The notes under the pieces were generated by a model that did not search any database, was not told the DNA's origin, and saw nothing but the letters and a program-made list of their open reading frames with translations. DNA of 9,802 nucleotides from assembly GCA_038227745.1 (NCBI GenBank), contig JBBRPS010000371.1:1-9802 (forward strand), in the 5' to 3' direction. Both the position numbers and the translations under genes were made by a program. Shown piece after piece: positions 5,850 to 9,802 of this stretch; position 1 is the first letter of the stretch; the number at the start of each line of letters is the position of its first letter. This stretch comes from DASPXY01 sp038227745 (GTDB lineage: Bacteria; Planctomycetota; Planctomycetia; Gemmatales; Gemmataceae).

Positions 5850-8624
5850 ATGACGACAATCCGGATCACCTGTCCGTCGTGCAAGAAAAGCTACAACGTG
5901 GACGAGGCCTTGCGGGGCAAGAAGGTCCGCTGCCGCGAATGCGACCAGGCAATGGCCATCCCGGCGGCCGCGGCGCCGGCGAGGCCGACCAGGACGAACG
6001 GCGAGGGACTCACCGAGCGCAAGGCGCCGCCCCCCGTGCCGACGAGCCGGCGCGCCCGCGACGACCGGGACGACGAGGAGGATGAGCGGCCTTCCCGCCC
6101 GGGCGCCCGCCGGGGCCGCGACGAGGACGAGGACGAGGACGACCGGCCGCGCCGCGGCGGCAAGCGCAAGAAGGAGCAGGCCGGCTCATCGATGCCGCTC
6201 ATCCTGATCGGCGGCGGTGTCGCCGCCCTGGTGGTGGTCGGCATCGTCGTGGTCTTGATCATCGCCCTCTCCGGCCGCAAGAGCGACGAGCCGGTGCCGC
6301 AGGGGAACCCGCCGGGGCCAATTGCGGCCGTCCAGAACCAGCCTGTGCCGCCGCAGTTCCAGCAGCCTCAACCACAGTTGCAGCCCCAACCACAGGCGCA
6401 ACCCCAACCGCAGCCCCAGCCGCAGCCCCAGCCGATGGTGAAGCCCAACCCCGCTCCGGGTCGCCCCGATTTCGCTCCGCCTCCCCAACGCCAACCGCAG
6501 CCCGTGGGGGGGCCGGTTGATCTCGATAAGGGCCTGCTGGCGAAAATCACCCGCGCGACGGCACTCGTCCGCGTCGATTTGGGCGACCAGAGCTCGTCCG
6601 GGTCCGGTTTCCTCGTCAAATCGAACGGCGACACGGCCTATATCATTACCAACTACCACGTCATCGCGCTGGAAACCGCGCAGCCGCAGGCACCCAAGGG
6701 ACCGTTCGGCCCCGGAATGTTCGGGGGGCCAGGGCGCCCCTTCGGCCCCGGCGGCCTCGGTAAGTTCGGCCCCGGCGGCCCCGGTAAGTTCGGCCCCGGT
6801 AAGTTCGGCCCCGGTAAGTTCGGCCCCGGTAAGTTCGGCCCCGGACAGTTCGGGCAGCCGAACCCACAGCCGCAGGCCCGACCCAAAGCAACGGTCGTCC
6901 TGCACAGCGGCACGCCGGAGGAGCAGGTGCTGCCCGCCGAGGTGGTGGCCATCGATCAAGAAGGGGATCTGGCGGCCCTGCGGGTGACGGGGGCGCGCAA
7001 TCTGCCCGAGGCGATCGATGTCAGCCAGGAAGCTGCGGTCGCCGAGACGCAGCCCGTCTATATCTTCGGATTCCCGAGGAATCCGGGTCTGCGGCCACCG
7101 GGGAACCCGCCCGTCACCGTCGGTAAGGGGACTATCTCCGGCCTACGCCGCGACGCCAACAACGAGCTCATCGACGTGCATATCAACGGGGCGATCAATC
7201 CCGGCAACAGCGGCGGGCCGGTCGTGGACGCCCAGGGGCGACTGGTCGGCATTGCCGTTGCCACGGTGCCCGGAAAGCAGATCGGCTTCGCCATCCCGGC
7301 GGGCGAGCTGCAGCAAATGTTCAAGGGCCGCATCGCCAGCGGCTTCGTCGTCCGTTTGCAGCAGCAGGGGACGCAGCTCCGAGCCGTCGGCGAAACCTGG
7401 GTACACGACCGCAAGAGTGCCGTCCGGGCGCGCGATGTCCTGTCCGTGGCGTTGGGAAACGTGCCGCCCGGCCAGTTCGTGCCGGCCAACGAGGTCATGG
7501 TCCTGGCCCACCTCGCCGATCCGATGCTCAAGATCCGCACGGCAAGCGCCTTTTTCGCCGTGACGGAAGACGTCCCGGCACAACCCGACCCCAGGGGCTG
7601 GACTCAGCTCGCCAGGGCCACCCCGGTGGCGCTCAAGATCCAGGATCAGCTCGCGATCGGCAAGTTCATTCTGCCCCCGGGGGCCGTCCTGGATCAGACT
7701 TACGCCTTCCAGTTTGCCTACGTTAATGCCGACGGCAACACCGTCTACACCCAGCCCCATCTCGTCCGCTTGACGTTCCCGAAAAACACCAAGTCGGTGA
7801 CGATCAACGTGAGCGACATCCCCGACGAGGCGACCGGCCGTTACATCGAGGACACGGCGGCGGGCGCGTTCGGCGCCAAGGTGAAGGTCAAGTCGAGGTC
7901 CAGGGACAGCCTGGTCCTGGAAGTCAATCCTGTCCCGGACCCCAAGGTCATCGCGCCGCAGATCCGGTTCGGCACCGTCACGAGCGTGAAAGGGCGGACC
8001 TTCGAGGTCAGGGCCAAGAAGATCGACTTGTCGCTGCCGGACGCTGCCGACGTGGACGGCGCCGTGGAAGATCTCAAGGGGAAGGATGAACGGCAGCTTA
8101 TCGCCGCGGCCGACAAGCTCGCCAAGGCCTACGTTCCGTTGCCCGCGCGCCGCGCCGCGGTCGCCAAGGCGCTCGAACCGCACGTCACCAGCAAAAACAT
8201 TTGGCTGGGCAAAGCGGCCCTGCGCGGCTTGAAGGTCTGGGGCGGCCCGGAAAACCTACCGGCCATCGCCGCCGCCACCGATAATAACTTTACGCGCGGC
8301 GAAGCCCTGCACTGCCTGGCCAGGTTCAAGGACGCCGCCGCCGCCGCCGCCCTCGCCAAGTGGCTCCCGTCCATCGGGGACCGCGCTTTCGTGGCCGCGG
8401 CCTTGAAAGCGATGGGTCCGGTCGCCGAAAAAGCGGTGATCCCTTACGTCAAGCACCAGGACATCTGGGCCGCCCAGGAGGCGTGCAAGATCCTCCAGGA
8501 GGTCGGCAGCGCCGAATGTATCCCCGTCCTGACCGAGGTCGCCAACGGCACGAACGTCTTCGTCAACGGGCACGCCCGCACTGCTCTTAACTCCGTGAGG
8601 GCTCGCAACAAGGGCGGCGCCTGA
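5850..8624 (+). CDS. Membrane-anchored trypsin-like serine protease with N-terminal zinc ribbon and C-terminal HEAT repeats
   Basis: This is a 924-residue protein. The ATG at 5850 is preferred over the in-frame ATG at 5796 because the zinc ribbon starts right after it and AGGA (5839-5842) lies 7 nt upstream. Domains in order: a CPSC/CREC zinc ribbon (C8, C11, C28, C31); a mixed-charge Asp/Glu/Arg linker at 66-113; one membrane helix at about 115-141; a Pro-Gln repeat at 169-195; a trypsin/HtrA-type protease domain at about 225-495; an unassigned, probably beta-rich region at about 500-735; and HEAT-like helices at about 740-910. The catalytic triad is complete: H270 in TNYHV, D373 in EGDLAALRV and S454 in GNSGGP. 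No PDZ domain is seen, unlike typical HtrA/DegP. A 65-residue Gly/Phe/Pro/Lys-rich insert (283-347) lies between the His and Asp strands. The inferred topology is zinc ribbon in the cytoplasm and protease outside the inner membrane. The likely role is regulated cleavage or quality control of envelope proteins; the substrate is unknown. Confidence 0.9.
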   Translation: MTTIRITCPSCKKSYNVDEALRGKKVRCRECDQAMAIPAAAAPARPTRTNGEGLTERKAPPPVPTSRRARDDRDDEEDERPSRPGARRGRDEDEDEDDRPRRGGKRKKEQAGSSMPLILIGGGVAALVVVGIVVVLIIALSGRKSDEPVPQGNPPGPIAAVQNQPVPPQFQQPQPQLQPQPQAQPQPQPQPQPQPMVKPNPAPGRPDFAPPPQRQPQPVGGPVDLDKGLLAKITRATALVRVDLGDQSSSGSGFLVKSNGDTAYIITNYHVIALETAQPQAPKGPFGPGMFGGPGRPFGPGGLGKFGPGGPGKFGPGKFGPGKFGPGKFGPGQFGQPNPQPQARPKATVVLHSGTPEEQVLPAEVVAIDQEGDLAALRVTGARNLPEAIDVSQEAAVAETQPVYIFGFPRNPGLRPPGNPPVTVGKGTISGLRRDANNELIDVHINGAINPGNSGGPVVDAQGRLVGIAVATVPGKQIGFAIPAGELQQMFKGRIASGFVVRLQQQGTQLRAVGETWVHDRKSAVRARDVLSVALGNVPPGQFVPANEVMVLAHLADPMLKIRTASAFFAVTEDVPAQPDPRGWTQLARATPVALKIQDQLAIGKFILPPGAVLDQTYAFQFAYVNADGNTVYTQPHLVRLTFPKNTKSVTINVSDIPDEATGRYIEDTAAGAFGAKVKVKSRSRDSLVLEVNPVPDPKVIAPQIRFGTVTSVKGRTFEVRAKKIDLSLPDAADVDGAVEDLKGKDERQLIAAADKLAKAYVPLPARRAAVAKALEPHVTSKNIWLGKAALRGLKVWGGPENLPAIAAATDNNFTRGEALHCLARFKDAAAAAALAKWLPSIGDRAFVAAALKAMGPVAEKAVIPYVKHQDIWAAQEACKILQEVGSAECIPVLTEVANGTNVFVNGHARTALNSVRARNKGGA
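6354..6434 (+). repeat. Pro-Gln coding repeat (CAR-CCN hexamers)
   Basis: Alternating Gln and Pro codons encode residues 169-195 of the protease, ending in three near-identical 12-nt units (6399-6434). The stretch forms an extended linker between the membrane helix and the catalytic domain. Gln codons vary CAA/CAG, so the repeat is partly aged. Confidence 0.8.
6759..6842 (+). repeat. 15-bp tandem repeat encoding Gly-Lys-Phe-Gly-Pro
   Basis: There are five exact copies of GGTAAGTTCGGCCCC: one at 6759-6773, a 9-nt spacer, then four in direct succession at 6783-6842. A diverged copy follows at 6843-6857. Exact identity at the DNA level points to recent expansion by slippage or unequal exchange. 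The unit length is a multiple of three, so copy-number change keeps the frame. Confidence 0.95.
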
Positions 8625-8679
8625 ACCGGCGAGATCCCAAAGGCAACACGCGGGCCATGGGATTCGTCGGCCGGAAGGC

Positions 8680-8749
8680 AAAAGGGACGGGCACGTTTTC
8701 TCCTCTGAAGGGGGGAAACGTGCCCGTCCCTTTTTTGGGTCCTTTTTTT
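8680..8749 (+). terminator. Strong hairpin terminator after the protease gene, possibly a dispersed palindrome
   Basis: The arms 8680-8698 and 8716-8734 are perfect 19-bp complements (AAAAGGGACGGGCACGTTT and its reverse complement). C:G and G:U pairs extend the stem into the loop to about 8704/8710. A T6 run (8731-8736) and a T7 run (8743-8749) follow, giving the form of an intrinsic terminator 55 bp after the stop at 8624. The left arm begins with A4, so it could also work weakly on the minus strand. The long perfect stem is more than a terminator needs and resembles dispersed GGGAC-GGGCAC palindromes that I recall from other genomes. Confidence 0.85.
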
Positions 8750-8765
8750 GGGTCGCGATTCTCTC

Positions 8766-8793
8766 TTGATGCTGTCTGCCCGCCGCGTAGAAA
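8766..8793 (+). promoter_or_regulatory. Possible promoter for the Rpn-like gene
   Basis: TTGATG (8766-8771) and TAGAAA (8788-8793) each match the sigma-70 consensus at four of six positions, with a 16-nt spacer, just after the terminator and 45 bp before the ATG at 8838. The position is sensible; the match is only fair. Confidence 0.3.
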
Positions 8794-8837
8794 GGCCCAC
8801 GTCGCCCGGCCCCTGTCCCCGTTGTCCGGTGGTTGTC

Positions 8838-9802
8838 ATGGCCGACAAGCGGTTCGACCCGACGCTGAAGACGCTGGTGGACACGACGCCCCAGGCCTGG
8901 CCGGCCCTGGTAGACCGGCCGGCGGGGCCGACCGAAGTGGTGGACGCCGACGTCGCCCTCACCCTCAGCGGCGCCGCCGACAAGGTGCTGCGCGTCGGCA
9001 GCACGCCGCCCTACGTGCTGCACCTGGACTTCCAGGCCGGCCACGACTCGGCGGCGTTGCCGCCGCTGCTGCACCTGCGTAACGCCCTGCTGGAAAACCG
9101 CCACCAGTTACCCGTACAGAGCGTGGCCGTCCTCCTCAAGCCGGAGGCCGATTCCCCCGCGCTGACCGGGACGTACCGGCGCGGCTTTCCCGGCGAGGAA
9201 CCGTACCGCATCTTTCGCTACCGGGTGCTGCGCGTCTGGCAGATGCCGCCCGCGGTGTTCCTGTCCGGCGGGCCGGGTCTGCTGCCGCTGGCGCCGATCA
9301 GCGCCGTGACAGCGGCGGAGTTGCCTGGCATAATACAGCAGATGAACGTCCAGTTGGAGCGGCGCCCCGGGCGGGCGCGGGCCGCTGACGTGTGGGCGGC
9401 CACCTATGTGCTCATGGGGCTGCGCTACCCGCGGGAACTGCTGGGCACGCTGCTGCAAGGAGTCGGATCCATGAAAGAATCGGTCACCTATCAGGCCATC
9501 GTGGAGGAAGGGAAAGCCCTCGGCAAAGCGGAGGGCAAAGCGGAGGGCAAAGCGGAGGGCAAAGCGGAGGGCAAAGCGGAGGGCAAAGCGGAGGGCAAAG
9601 TGGAGGGCGCCGTCGAGGAGGCCCGGAAGCTCTTGAGGCTCCTGGGCGAAGAGGGCTTCGGCGCCCCGGATGCGAAGGCGGTCGCCGCGCTGGAGCGGCT
9701 GACGGACCTGGCCGAGTTGGAAGCGATGATCCCGCGGCGGTTGAGCGCGGGGAGTTGGCAAGAATGGCTCGGCCTGCCGACCCCACGGCGCTCCTCCGGG
9801 CG
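8838..9802 (+). CDS. Rpn-like PD-(D/E)XK nuclease-family protein with GKAE repeat (C-terminus beyond right edge)
   Basis: The frame is open from the ATG at 8838 to the right edge (321 codons, no stop). The N-terminal part (about 1-215) matches, from memory, a planctomycete family related to Rpn/YhgA-like recombination-promoting nucleases with a PD-(D/E)XK fold. The likely metal-site residues are D48 (in AADKVLRV) and the strand YVLHLDFQ with D64 and Q66. Relatives usually have E-x-Q or E-x-K here, so D-F-Q is a conservative change that may lower or alter activity. Other family marks are the VAVLLKPEAD segment and MGLRYP followed by MKESVTYQAI. Seven GKAE-type tetrapeptides fill 229-256, then a helical C-terminal segment (about 260-313) ends near SWQEWL, so the gene is probably almost complete. 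The ribosome site is weak. These proteins are often multicopy; a role in DNA cleavage or recombination is inferred from the fold only. Confidence 0.8.
   Translation, partial: MADKRFDPTLKTLVDTTPQAWPALVDRPAGPTEVVDADVALTLSGAADKVLRVGSTPPYVLHLDFQAGHDSAALPPLLHLRNALLENRHQLPVQSVAVLLKPEADSPALTGTYRRGFPGEEPYRIFRYRVLRVWQMPPAVFLSGGPGLLPLAPISAVTAAELPGIIQQMNVQLERRPGRARAADVWAATYVLMGLRYPRELLGTLLQGVGSMKESVTYQAIVEEGKALGKAEGKAEGKAEGKAEGKAEGKAEGKVEGAVEEARKLLRLLGEEGFGAPDAKAVAALERLTDLAELEAMIPRRLSAGSWQEWLGLPTPRRSSG
9522..9605 (+). repeat. 12-bp tandem repeat encoding Gly-Lys-Ala-Glu
   Basis: Six exact copies of GGCAAAGCGGAG (9522-9593) are followed by one copy with a C-to-T change (9594-9605, GKVE). The unit is a multiple of three, so copy-number change only lengthens a charged helical linker between the nuclease-like domain and the C-terminal helices. 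Confidence 0.95.

Noticed and set aside
6759..6857. The 15-bp tandem repeat considered as a CRISPR array or iteron
   Set aside because: Units are contiguous without spacers, in frame, and encode a regular pentapeptide inside a real gene.
8657..9082. A 141-codon plus-strand open frame after the protease gene
   Set aside because: It runs through the terminator hairpin and T runs, then overlaps the Rpn-like gene in another phase with Arg/Ala/Gly-rich sequence.

Overview
The window is strongly GC-rich, with G/C-ending codons throughout. It carries secreted FG-GAP and TPR proteins, a zinc-ribbon/membrane/protease protein with a HEAT tail, and an Rpn-like PD-(D/E)XK protein with a GKAE repeat. This family mix suggests a planctomycete, most likely of the Gemmata type. 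That assignment rests on recalled family character and codon bias, not on a search.

Layout, left to right. (1) A minus-strand gene runs off the left edge (1-1258). It encodes a secreted FG-GAP/VCBS protein with three Ca-binding-loop motifs and a HEAT-like tail. (2) The gap before it holds a perfect 25-bp inverted repeat with a 6-nt loop (1297-1352), a probable dispersed palindromic element. (3) A 1273-residue exported TPR protein lies on the minus strand (1378-5199). (4) A 650-bp divergent intergenic region (5200-5849) contains a degenerate direct repeat, competing hairpins and one AT-rich promoter-like patch. (5) On the plus strand, 5850-8624 encodes a membrane-anchored trypsin-fold protease with an N-terminal zinc ribbon and a C-terminal HEAT region. 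(6) A long hairpin followed by T runs ends that gene (8680-8749). (7) A plus-strand Rpn-like nuclease-family gene starts at 8838 and runs off the right edge with no stop by 9802.

Genes 1 and 2 point the same way and could be co-transcribed, with the palindrome between them. The protease is transcribed divergently from the TPR gene, and the two share the 650-bp control region. Three of the four products (FG-GAP, TPR, protease) look like cell-envelope or extracytoplasmic proteins built from protein-binding repeats, so a role in envelope protein handling is plausible but unproven. The nuclease-family gene is separated by the terminator and is probably independent.

I found no rRNA, tRNA, CRISPR array, transposase, phage gene or recognisable defence system. 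The most unusual content is the domain order of the protease, the Gly/Phe/Pro/Lys repeat placed inside its catalytic domain, and the two long perfect palindromes.
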